Below are positions 23,974 through 30,477 of a DNA stretch of 30,477 bases, piece after piece; the first letter of the stretch is position 1, and the number at the start of each line of letters is the position of its first letter. The notes under the pieces were generated by a model, which was not told the origin of the DNA, did not search any database, and was given only the letters and a program-made list of their open reading frames with translations. Origin of the DNA: Lachnospiraceae bacterium (GTDB taxonomy: Bacteria > Bacillota > Clostridia > Lachnospirales > Lachnospiraceae). The stretch spans positions 1 through 30,477 of the forward strand of contig VSNO01000033.1 in NCBI GenBank assembly GCA_009774375.1, in the 5' to 3' direction. Position numbers and translations under genes: made by a program.

Positions 23974-24841
23974 GGGAGACATTGTGGCTGGTCTGCGTCC
24001 GGTATTCCGAGGGGGACGCACCCTTTTGCTTTTTAAAGATACGGCTGAAATACAGCGGATTGTCATATCCGACGATCCTGCCGATCTCCGTCACGTTATA
24101 GTTGGTTGTCTCGAGCAGGATCTGCGCGTTGGCGATGCGTATGGAGACAATGTACTGCATTGGCGTAGTGTTGGCATACTGCCTGAAGCTGCGGATAAAC
24201 CAGCTCACGCTCATGCCCCTCGATGCGGCATACGCCTCGATGTTGATCTCTGTGTTGTAGTTGTCGTTGAAATACTGTATCGCAGCTTCCATCTCTGTGT
24301 CCAGATAGACGTTCCTGCTCCTGCGGTCGGAGGCCAGCTGGCGGTGGATGGTGATGAGGAGCTGCCGCAGTAAGAGTGCCAGCATCTCCTGATAGTCGGG
24401 CTGACGGCGCTGCAGTTCCAGGATCATCTGTTTGAATAATCTGGTGTATTCCAGGGAGGTTCCGGTATTGATGACGCGCATGTCATCTGAGATGCCAGAA
24501 CTGCGGAGGATATGCTTGACGTCTTTTCCAGTGAAGTGCACCCAGTACACTTCTGTCTGCTCATCGCCGAAATACTCATATTTCTGTGGTTCTTTGGGGC
24601 GGTAGACGACCATGTGCCCTGCGGGAACGACGGTGTCGATCCCCTTGTCTTCAAAATAAAAATGTGCTTTCCCGGAAGCGATATACAGGATCTGGAAATC
24701 AAGCCGCCCTTTGGGGCGGTAGGTCGGGAGCCGGGGGCGCGTGAACAGATGGTAAGTCCCGCAGCTGCCCACGATGAGCGGCTTTTTTTTGTCCATAAAA
24801 TCTATGAGGGAGTTGTTGAGGTATGCTAAGTTGGTGTACAT
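23930..24841 (-). CDS. AraC family transcriptional regulator of the lactose operon
   Basis: A 303-aa regulator. The N-terminal AraC-type cupin sensor domain (about 35-140) shows RLDFQILYIASGKAHFYFEDK and VPAGHMVVYRPKEPQKYEYFG. The C-terminal pair of helix-turn-helix motifs (about 185-285) includes YNTEINIEAYAASRGMSVSWFIRSFRQYANTTPMQYI and the signature IGRIVGYDNPLYFSRIFKKQKGASPSEYR. About 22 extra residues follow the normal domain end and lie antisense to the end of mutY. AAGGAG precedes the start. It is divergent from lacZ with a 141-base spacer, so it very likely activates the lacZ/symporter operon on sensing a sugar. The sensed sugar is inferred only from the neighbours. Confidence 0.92.
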   Translation of the reverse strand: MYTNLAYLNNSLIDFMDKKKPLIVGSCGTYHLFTRPRLPTYRPKGRLDFQILYIASGKAHFYFEDKGIDTVVPAGHMVVYRPKEPQKYEYFGDEQTEVYWVHFTGKDVKHILRSSGISDDMRVINTGTSLEYTRLFKQMILELQRRQPDYQEMLALLLRQLLITIHRQLASDRRSRNVYLDTEMEAAIQYFNDNYNTEINIEAYAASRGMSVSWFIRSFRQYANTTPMQYIVSIRIANAQILLETTNYNVTEIGRIVGYDNPLYFSRIFKKQKGASPSEYRTQTSHNVSLSRHGQTDNTDILS

Positions 24842-24868
24842 CTGTGATCAGCTCCTTTTTTATGACCT

Positions 24869-24897
24869 ATTGTACCAAAAAGTGCATGTTTTGTCTA
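24869..24897 (-). promoter_or_regulatory. Promoter for the AraC gene
   Basis: On the minus strand, -35 TAGACA (24897-24892), a 17-base spacer and -10 TACAAT (24874-24869). The match and spacing are good, and it is followed by AAGGAG and the ATG at 24841. Confidence 0.7.
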
Positions 24898-24930
24898 ATG
24901 TAGTTTATGGAAGGGCGGCGCATGGAAAAT

Positions 24931-24936
24931 TATAAT
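24931..24936 (+). promoter_or_regulatory. -10 element of the lacZ operon promoter (no good -35)
   Basis: A consensus TATAAT lies 46 bases before the lacZ ATG. No acceptable -35 hexamer stands 16-18 bases upstream (TGGAAG at 17). That is what an activator-dependent promoter looks like and fits control by the divergent AraC protein. No clear AraC half-site repeat was found. Confidence 0.5.
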
Positions 24937-24982
24937 AGAACTATCAGGAGCGAGACGATATTCAAGAAGAGGAGGGAACCAG

Positions 24983-27900
24983 ATGATAATACCAAGGTAT
25001 TATGAAGACCTGAATGTGCTGCACGAGAACACGCTGCCTGCCAGGGCTTACTACATCCCGGCATCCAAGGAAACGGATACCTTTGCAGGGAACAGGGAGG
25101 CGTCCGACCGGATCTGTCTGCTGAACGGCAGATGGAGCTTCCGGTATCACCGTAGCGTCTATGATCTGAAGGATGAATTTTATGCGCTGGAGCAGGATAC
25201 TTCCGACTATGATCTGATCGACGTGCCAGGGGTGTGGCAGATGCAGGGGTACGATGTACATCAGTACATAAATTTCCGCTATCCATTTCCGTTCGATCCG
25301 CCGTATGTTCCGCACGATAACCCCTGCGGTGCATATGTGTGTCATTTTGACTATCACAGGAACGCGGAAGCGCCGAAGGCTTACCTGAATTTCGAGGGGG
25401 TGGATTCCTGTTTCTATGTCTGGTTGAACAACACCTACATCGGGTACAGCCAGGTATCCCATGCCACGAGTGAGTTTGATGTGAGCAGTGCGGTCATGGA
25501 GGGACGCAACAAACTGGCTGTGCTCGTGCTGAAATGGTGCGACGGGAGCTATCTGGAGGATCAGGACAAATTTCGCATGAGCGGGATCTTCCGGGATGTG
25601 TATCTGCTGAAACGCCCGGTACAGGCGATCAGGGACTATTTTGTCAGATCGGCTGTCAGGAGTGAGGACGGGAGACAGACGGCATCCGTGTCGGTCAAGC
25701 TAGAGTATTTTGATATGATCGTCCCCACGAAGGTGCGCATTTGTGAAGCGCAGGGAAAGGTGGTGGCGGAGGCAAGGATCGAAAAGACTGAGGACGCGGA
25801 CTGTGCAGGAAAGACAAACAAGACGGAACTCAGGCTGGGAATACCAGAACCGGTCCTGTGGAACACGGAGGAACCGTATCTGTATAAGCTGGTGCTCGAG
25901 ACGGCGGCGGAGACGATCACTGACCATGTGGGGATACGTGAGATCGAGATCAGGGATAAGGTCGTCCGCCTGAATGGGAGGAAGATCAAGTTCCGCGGCG
26001 TCAATCGGCACGATTCCGATCCGGTCACAGGCGCGGCGGTCAGTCTGGAACAGATGAAGCGGGATCTGGCGCTGATGAAGCAGCACAACTTTAATGCGGT
26101 GCGGACCAGCCATTATCCGAATGCGCCTGTCTTTTATGAACTCTGTGACCTGTACGGGTTTATGGTGATCAGCGAGGCAGACGTCGAGAGCCATGGTCCT
26201 TCCGAGATTTTTCACAGGGACTACAGCGATTCCAACAAATTCCACCATTGGAATGCGCCGATTGCGGACAATCCCGAGTGGGGCACGCCGATCATGGACA
26301 GGGTACAGCTCTGCGTGCAGCGGGATAAAAACCGCACGAGTATCGTGATCTGGTCGATGGGAAACGAGAGTGCGTACGGCTGTAATTTCGAGCAGGCGCT
26401 CTGGTGGACGAAAGCGTTCGATAGCAGCAGGCTGACACATTATGAGAGCGCCCGATATCGGAACCGCCACAAGAAATATGATTATTCCAATCTCGATCTG
26501 TACAGCAGGATGTACCCTTCCATGGACGAGATCAGCACTTATCTGAACAGTGCACCCGCCAAGCCGTTCATCCTGTGTGAGTACTGCCATTCCATGGGGA
26601 ACGGTCCGGGAGATATCGAGGAGTATTTCCAGATGATCGACCAGAATGATCTGATGTGCGGCGGGTTTGTCTGGGAGTGGTGCGATCATGCCGTTGCAAA
26701 CGGGCAGGATGCGGTCTGGCGCTACGGAGGCGACCATGGCGAGATCATTCATGATGGCAATTTCTGCGTGGATGGGCTGGTGTACCCTGACCGCACGCTG
26801 CACACAGGGCTGCTGGAGTACAGGAATGTGTACCGCCCGGCGAGGGTGGTGTCCTTTGACCAGCGCACGCAGGAGCTGAAGATCAGAAACCACATGGAGT
26901 TTACAGACCTGGCGGTGTATGCCGAGATCCGGTATGAGGTGAGCTGTGACGGCGACTGCGTGGAGACGGGGACGATCCTGCCGTTTTCCGTACTGCCCGG
27001 ACAGATTGGCATGGTGCGCATGAATGTCACGATACCGCGGCGTGGACGCGCGTACCTGAAACTGTACTACCATCTGCGCCATGGCGGACAGATGGTTCCG
27101 GCAGGACATCTGCTGGGATCTGACGAGATCTTGCTGGAGACGCAGGACAACAGGAACCAGACAGCGGTCCGGCTGCTGGGACCGCAGGCGCATCTGGATC
27201 AAAAGGCGGAGATCGCAGTGCAGGAGACGGACACTGAGATCTTCTGCAGGGGATCGGAGTTTGTGTATGTATTTGACAAACGTACAGGCCTGTTCTCCGG
27301 GATCCGTTTCGGGGAAAAGAACTATCTCGACCGTCCGATGGAGCTCAATATCTGGAGGGCGCCGACAGACAATGACATGTACATAAAAAAGGAATGGAAG
27401 CGTGCGCGCTATGACTATGCGTACACGAGGGCGTATGACACTGTAACCAGCCGCACGGAGTCCGGGGTGACGATCAGCAGTATTGCGGCGGTACTCGCAG
27501 ATTCTGTGCAACGCATGATGGACGTGAGCCTGACATGGGAGATCGACAGGGCTGGAAGGATCAGTCTGAATGCGCTGGTGAAAAGGGACATGGAATTTCC
27601 GGCGCTGCCGCGGTTTGGACTCCGCCTGTTTCTGGATCAGGAGTTTGACCGGATCACATATTATGGCATGGGACCCTGCGAGAGCTATCGGGACAAGCAC
27701 AGGGCGGCGAGCCATGGCAGGTATGATGCGGGAGTCCGGGAGCTGCACGAGCCCTATATCCGGCCGCAGGAAAACGGGAGCCATACAGACTGCGACTATG
27801 TGCTCGTATCCGATGGCAGCCTGGTGCTGGCGGCGGTATCGGACAGGACATTTTCATTTAACGCTTCTGTGTATACGCAGGAGGAACTGGAGCGGAAGCT

Positions 27901-28069
27901 GCACGAGCAGGAACTGGAGGAATCCGGGAGCACGGTGCTGTGCCTCGATCACGCCCAGAACGGGATCGGATCGAACAGCTGCGGCCCCGAAGTGCAGGAG
28001 CAGTACAGGTTCGACGAGGAGGAATTTGTGTTTCAGATACAGCTTGTCCCATACTGGGACGGCGAGTGA
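24983..28069 (+). CDS. lacZ: Beta-galactosidase, glycoside hydrolase family 2
   Basis: A 1028-aa LacZ-type enzyme that hydrolyses lactose and other beta-galactosides. No signal peptide is present, so it is cytosolic. The order is sugar-binding domain (LNGRWSFRY, VPGVWQMQGYD, YSQVSHATSEFDVS, DQDKFRMSGIFRDVYLL), immunoglobulin-like domain, TIM barrel (RGVNRHDSDPVTGAAV, FNAVRTSHYPN) and C-terminal beta-sandwich domains with RAPTDND and YYGMGPCESYRDKH. The acid/base is Glu462 in WSMGNES and the nucleophile Glu533 in LCEYCHSMGNGPG. The length is that of full LacZ. GGAGG precedes the ATG. It is first gene of an operon with a GPH symporter 11 bases downstream. The true substrate may be another beta-galactoside than lactose. 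Confidence 0.95.
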   Translation: MIIPRYYEDLNVLHENTLPARAYYIPASKETDTFAGNREASDRICLLNGRWSFRYHRSVYDLKDEFYALEQDTSDYDLIDVPGVWQMQGYDVHQYINFRYPFPFDPPYVPHDNPCGAYVCHFDYHRNAEAPKAYLNFEGVDSCFYVWLNNTYIGYSQVSHATSEFDVSSAVMEGRNKLAVLVLKWCDGSYLEDQDKFRMSGIFRDVYLLKRPVQAIRDYFVRSAVRSEDGRQTASVSVKLEYFDMIVPTKVRICEAQGKVVAEARIEKTEDADCAGKTNKTELRLGIPEPVLWNTEEPYLYKLVLETAAETITDHVGIREIEIRDKVVRLNGRKIKFRGVNRHDSDPVTGAAVSLEQMKRDLALMKQHNFNAVRTSHYPNAPVFYELCDLYGFMVISEADVESHGPSEIFHRDYSDSNKFHHWNAPIADNPEWGTPIMDRVQLCVQRDKNRTSIVIWSMGNESAYGCNFEQALWWTKAFDSSRLTHYESARYRNRHKKYDYSNLDLYSRMYPSMDEISTYLNSAPAKPFILCEYCHSMGNGPGDIEEYFQMIDQNDLMCGGFVWEWCDHAVANGQDAVWRYGGDHGEIIHDGNFCVDGLVYPDRTLHTGLLEYRNVYRPARVVSFDQRTQELKIRNHMEFTDLAVYAEIRYEVSCDGDCVETGTILPFSVLPGQIGMVRMNVTIPRRGRAYLKLYYHLRHGGQMVPAGHLLGSDEILLETQDNRNQTAVRLLGPQAHLDQKAEIAVQETDTEIFCRGSEFVYVFDKRTGLFSGIRFGEKNYLDRPMELNIWRAPTDNDMYIKKEWKRARYDYAYTRAYDTVTSRTESGVTISSIAAVLADSVQRMMDVSLTWEIDRAGRISLNALVKRDMEFPALPRFGLRLFLDQEFDRITYYGMGPCESYRDKHRAASHGRYDAGVRELHEPYIRPQENGSHTDCDYVLVSDGSLVLAAVSDRTFSFNASVYTQEELERKLHEQELEESGSTVLCLDHAQNGIGSNSCGPEVQEQYRFDEEEFVFQIQLVPYWDGE

Positions 28070-28080
28070 GGAGAAGTGCT

Positions 28081-29451
28081 ATGCAGGAAAAGACCTATCT
28101 AAAATGGTATAACAAAGTGGGCTATGGCTCTGGCGATATCGCGGGAAATGTCGTGTATGCGTTCCTGTCCTCGTTTGTCATGATCTATCTGACGAACACG
28201 GTCGGGCTCAATCCCGGCATTGTCGGAAGCCTGATCGCTGCCTCAAAGGTTTTTGACGGTGTGACGGACATTTTCTTCGGGGCGATGATCGACAAGACAA
28301 AGACATGGCTCGGAAAGGCAAGACCCTGGATGCTCTACGCGTACATCGGCTGCGCCGTGACGCTGGTCGCGATCTTTGCAGTGCCCGTGAACATGGGCAG
28401 AACATCGCAGTATGCATGGTTTTTTATCGCATATACGCTGCTGAATGCCGTCTTTTATACGGCGAACAATATCGCGTACTCCGCGCTGACGGCACTGGTG
28501 ACCAAAAACAGCAAGGAGCGGGTGCAGATGGGCTCCTGCCGGTTTATCTTTGCCTTCTCGACAAGCCTGCTGATCCAGTCTGTCACAGTGGGAGCTGTCG
28601 CGGCGCTGGGCGGCGGGGCATCTGGCTGGCGGACGCTGGCTGTGATCTATGCCGTGATCGGTCTGGCGGTCAACACGATCTCCGTATTGTCGGTGAAGGA
28701 GCTGCCGGATGAGGAACTCAATGAGTCTGCGGAATGTGCAGAAAAGGAGACGGCGGCAGAGCGATACGGTCTGGTCGAGGCAGTAAAGCTGCTGGCAGCC
28801 AACAGGTTTTATCTGATGATCTGCGGCGTGTATATCCTCCAGCAGGTCTACACGGCGATGATCAATATGGGGATCTACTATATGACTTATGTGCTGAAAA
28901 ATGAAAACCTGTACGGTGTCTTTTCGTGGGCAGTCAATATCCCGCTCATCATCGCCCTGGTGTTCACGCCGGCGCTGGTGGCGAAGTGGAACGGAATGTA
29001 TAAGCTCAACCTCAGGGGATATATGCTGGGCACGCTTGGCAGGGGACTTGTGGTTGTGGCAGGATATATGGGAAGTGTTCCGCTGATGCTCCTGTTCACG
29101 GCGGTGGCGGCCTTCGGGCAGGGACCCTGGCAGGGGGACATGAACGCGGTGATCGCGTCCTGTTCCGAGTACACTTATCTGACAAAGCACAAGCGGGTCG
29201 ACGGGACGATGTACTCCTGCACGTCGCTGGGCATCAAGCTGGGAGGCGGTCTCGGGACGGCGGCGGCCGGCTGGCTGCTGGCGGCGAGCGGATTTGACGG
29301 TGCTGCCCTGGTGCAGACGCAATCCTGTATGAATATGCTGTATTTCATGTATCTCTGGCTGCCGATGATCATCAGCCTGCTGATCACGATCGTGCTCTCC
29401 AGGATGAATGTAGAGCAGGCAAACGCCGAACTGAAAAAATTGGATCAATAG
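28081..29451 (+). CDS. GPH-type (MelB-like) sugar:cation symporter
   Basis: A 456-aa, roughly twelve-helix transporter of the glycoside-pentoside-hexuronide family within the major facilitator superfamily. Typical features are YGSGDIAGNVVYAFLSSFVMIYLTNTVGLNPGIVGSLI, then SKVFDGVTDIFFGAMIDKTKTWLGKARPW with the conserved Asp residues of the cation/sugar site and the G-K-A-R-P-W loop. It lacks the IIA-like tail of LacS, so it should not be directly controlled by phosphotransferase phosphorylation. GGAGAAG lies 7 bases ahead of the start at 28081; an upstream in-frame extension lies within lacZ and is not used. Operon position after lacZ suggests uptake of lactose or a related galactoside. Confidence 0.92.
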   Translation: MQEKTYLKWYNKVGYGSGDIAGNVVYAFLSSFVMIYLTNTVGLNPGIVGSLIAASKVFDGVTDIFFGAMIDKTKTWLGKARPWMLYAYIGCAVTLVAIFAVPVNMGRTSQYAWFFIAYTLLNAVFYTANNIAYSALTALVTKNSKERVQMGSCRFIFAFSTSLLIQSVTVGAVAALGGGASGWRTLAVIYAVIGLAVNTISVLSVKELPDEELNESAECAEKETAAERYGLVEAVKLLAANRFYLMICGVYILQQVYTAMINMGIYYMTYVLKNENLYGVFSWAVNIPLIIALVFTPALVAKWNGMYKLNLRGYMLGTLGRGLVVVAGYMGSVPLMLLFTAVAAFGQGPWQGDMNAVIASCSEYTYLTKHKRVDGTMYSCTSLGIKLGGGLGTAAAGWLLAASGFDGAALVQTQSCMNMLYFMYLWLPMIISLLITIVLSRMNVEQANAELKKLDQ

Positions 29452-29459
29452 TGGCATGA

Positions 29460-29483
29460 GCAGGGGAAGAGTCCTTCCCCTGC
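29460..29483. terminator. GC-rich hairpin between the symporter and TetR genes
   Basis: A perfect 10-bp stem (29460-29469 with 29474-29483) around AGTC. Neither side has a real T-run (ATTGTC on the plus side), so termination would be weak or factor-dependent. It lies in the 36-base gap between two convergent genes, where a terminator is expected. Confidence 0.5.
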
Positions 29484-29487
29484 ATTG

Positions 29488-30119
29488 TCATGGCATCAGT
29501 GAGAGGTAGTTTAAGGTGCCGGGAACGACGCCGGTGCCTTTTTCCAGCAGTGCGATCAGCCCCTGCAGCGTGTCTGCGGTCTCTGCGGGCGTGGAAGGGA
29601 TCAGGGAGTTGTCCAGCTTTACGGCGATGACGATCAGCGCGATCTCCGCGAGGGCGGAGGGGGATCCGAACCGGATATCCCCGCTGTCAATGCCCTGTTT
29701 GATGATCTCTGTCAGGGCAGGCTTCAGCTCGGAAACGACGTGGGCAAGGTATTTCTGGTGCAGAAATGCCAGATCCTGCGCGCTTGCGTTTCCAGAGGAG
29801 CTGTCGTTCTGCTTGATGAAGGCGGTAGAGGAGTTCTGACACGCCTGAAACAGCATTGCCATGCGCGTAAACGGCGAGATCTCCGTCTGCGCCGCGAGGT
29901 TCTTGGCCGTGGAGAGCGGCTGTTCATAGCTGCGTTCTATGAGCGCGTCGAGGATCGCTTCCTTCGAGGGAAAGTAGTAGTAGATGCTTCCTTTGCCAAT
30001 GCCCGCTTTCTGCGCGATCTCGCTGACGGAGATGTTCTGTATGTTCCTGTCCTCCAGAAGCTGCTGGAGCGCGTCAAGGATCAGGTTGTATTTTTTTCGT
30101 TCTTTTTAATGTCTGGCAT
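29488..30119 (-). pseudogene. TetR/AcrR family regulator with a -1 frameshift in an A7 run
   Basis: Reading from ATG 30119, which has AGAGGTGAC as ribosome binding site, the frame gives MPDIKKNEK and then meets TGA three codons later. One base over, the frame gives a complete TetR protein: the helix-turn-helix reads YNLILDALQQLLEDR, then ISVSEIAQKAGIGKGSIYYYFPSKEAILDALIERSY, and the frame continues to the stop at 29488. That second frame has a stop (TAA) just upstream and no start codon before the helix-turn-helix. One added A in the run at 30091-30097 (seven T on the plus strand) would join both into 210 residues. So this is a sequencing or assembly error, a real mutation, or a site of slippage. 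The ligand-binding part has PALTEIIKQGIDSGDI and ALIVIAVKLDNSL. The likely target is the gene beginning at the right edge. Confidence 0.85.
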
Positions 30120-30247
30120 TGATCTTGTCACCTCTCATATACATTTCTACAACGTTATAACATTTTAACATTTTTTGATGGCATATATTTTTCGTATACA
30201 CATTTTTTTCGAAATATTTCGTATGGGTAGTACAGATAGGTAAGGAA

Positions 30248-30276
30248 AGTATAGCACATTTACATTGTGGGAACAA
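30248..30276 (-). promoter_or_regulatory. Weak candidate promoter for the TetR gene
   Basis: On the minus strand, -35 TTGTTC (30276-30271), a 17-base spacer and -10 TATACT (30253-30248). The -35 match is poor and the leader would be about 125 bases long. It is overlapped by the inverted repeat at 30258-30284. Confidence 0.35.
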
Positions 30277-30284
30277 TTGTAAAT
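30258..30284. repeat. Inverted repeat with 11-bp arms
   Basis: ATTTACATTGT (30258-30268) faces ACAA-T-TGTAAAT (30273-30284), perfect apart from one extra T. It lies in the 353-base gene-free region 30120-30472. The rest of that region is AT-rich and includes a 12-bp palindrome, CGAAATATTTCG, at 30210-30221. It may be an operator or the start of an RNA stem. Confidence 0.55.
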
Positions 30285-30332
30285 AGTGTCACAAATAGCA
30301 GAAAAAAAGCTGTTTTTTCGGGGAAAATATAC

Positions 30333-30362
30333 TTGACCGATGGTCGAAAAATGCGATAGGAT
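30333..30362 (+). promoter_or_regulatory. Promoter for the gene at the right edge
   Basis: -35 TTGACC (30333-30338), an 18-base spacer and -10-like TAGGAT (30357-30362). The -35 overlaps the first TetR-like operator, so a bound repressor would block it. Confidence 0.5.
30335..30345. promoter_or_regulatory. TetR-like operator, copy 1
   Basis: GACCGATGGTC, a perfect inverted repeat (GACC/GGTC around GAT), followed by GAAAA. It overlaps the predicted -35. The same 16-base block recurs 44 bases downstream with one change. Confidence 0.7.
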
Positions 30363-30378
30363 AAGATTAAACAAAGTC

Positions 30379-30389
30379 GACTGATGGTC
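30379..30389. promoter_or_regulatory. TetR-like operator, copy 2
   Basis: GACTGATGGTC followed by GAAAA, matching copy 1 except for one base. It lies just after the predicted transcription start. The 44-base spacing is about four helical turns, which would place two repressor dimers on the same face. Confidence 0.68.
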
Positions 30390-30472
30390 GAAAACAGGTG
30401 TAGAACTACAGCGTGAACCCGATGGAGGCTTTGGTAGCGTACAGTTGTTGAGTTCGATGTTGGAGGTGTAAA

Positions 30473-30477
30473 ATGCC
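30473..30477 (+). CDS. Start of an unknown gene cut by the window edge
   Basis: ATG at 30473 is preceded by TTGGAGG with a 6-base gap, a strong ribosome binding site. Only two bases follow the start codon, so the product is unknown. Position behind two TetR-like operators and next to a TetR gene suggests it is that regulator's target, often an efflux or ABC transporter; this is inference. Confidence 0.5.

Noticed and set aside
25700..27784. A 694-codon open frame on the minus strand inside lacZ
   Set aside because: It lies fully antisense to a complete, motif-rich beta-galactosidase. It has no ribosome binding site and reads as low-complexity Arg/His/Pro-rich sequence, an effect of codon bias in GC-rich genes.
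28243..29457. A 404-codon open frame antisense to the symporter
   Set aside because: It is His/Arg/Gln-rich shadow coding opposite a clear membrane transporter, with no start signals.
30421..30450. A ten-codon leader frame starting at ATG 30422 before the edge gene
   Set aside because: It has no ribosome binding site and no run of regulatory codons, and no attenuator hairpin follows it.

Overview
The window reads as a stretch of chromosome from a Clostridia member, most likely family Lachnospiraceae. The reasons are moderate-to-high GC coding regions with AT-rich spacers, purine-rich Shine-Dalgarno sites ahead of nearly every gene, the Firmicutes-type block cysE-cysS-mrnC-rlmB-sigH, an L-lactate dehydrogenase, and a GH2 beta-galactosidase paired with a melibiose-type sugar symporter. 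The genus cannot be fixed from sequence alone. I see no prophage, insertion sequence, CRISPR array or rRNA.

Layout. 1-230: 3' part of a tRNA-Leu(UAG), its terminator, and a strong promoter for the next gene. 231-3455: a large secreted, membrane-anchored transglutaminase-like surface protein. 3467-4649 (minus): a CYTH-domain protein and a CmpB-like membrane protein. The promoter region of this pair contains a long hairpin. 4834-14330 (plus): a long, tightly packed run of eleven genes: phosphohexomutase, ispF, an Eis-like acetyltransferase, deoD, cysE, cysS, mrnC, rlmB, sigH, a stand-alone receiver protein and an alpha/beta hydrolase. 14535-15065 (minus): a VanZ-like protein. 15291-17219 (plus): an unrecognised 154-aa protein, a hotdog thioesterase and ldh. 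17301-18659 (minus) and 18785-19705 (plus): a MATE exporter divergent from a LysR regulator, with a perfect palindrome and overlapping promoters between them. 19737-23973 (plus): a GNAT acetyltransferase, a hybrid sensor kinase with two receivers, and mutY. 23930-24841 (minus): an AraC regulator divergent from a lacZ plus GPH-symporter operon (24983-29451). 29488-30119 (minus): a TetR-type regulator whose frame is broken in a run of seven A. 30120-30477: an intergenic control region with two copies of a TetR-like operator, leading into a gene that starts at the right edge.

How it fits together. The central run is mostly housekeeping: isoprenoid precursor, nucleoside salvage, cysteine synthesis and charging, 23S rRNA maturation, and the sporulation/stationary sigma factor. 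The right half is made of small accessory modules, each with its own regulator: LysR/MATE, AraC/lactose use, and TetR/an unseen target.

Nothing here is clearly a new multi-gene system. The observations most worth checking are the A7 frameshift in the TetR gene together with its duplicated operators, the LysR palindrome, the hairpin at the expected transcript start of the CmpB-like gene, the cysteine tail on IspF, and the degenerate Eis-like acetyltransferase.
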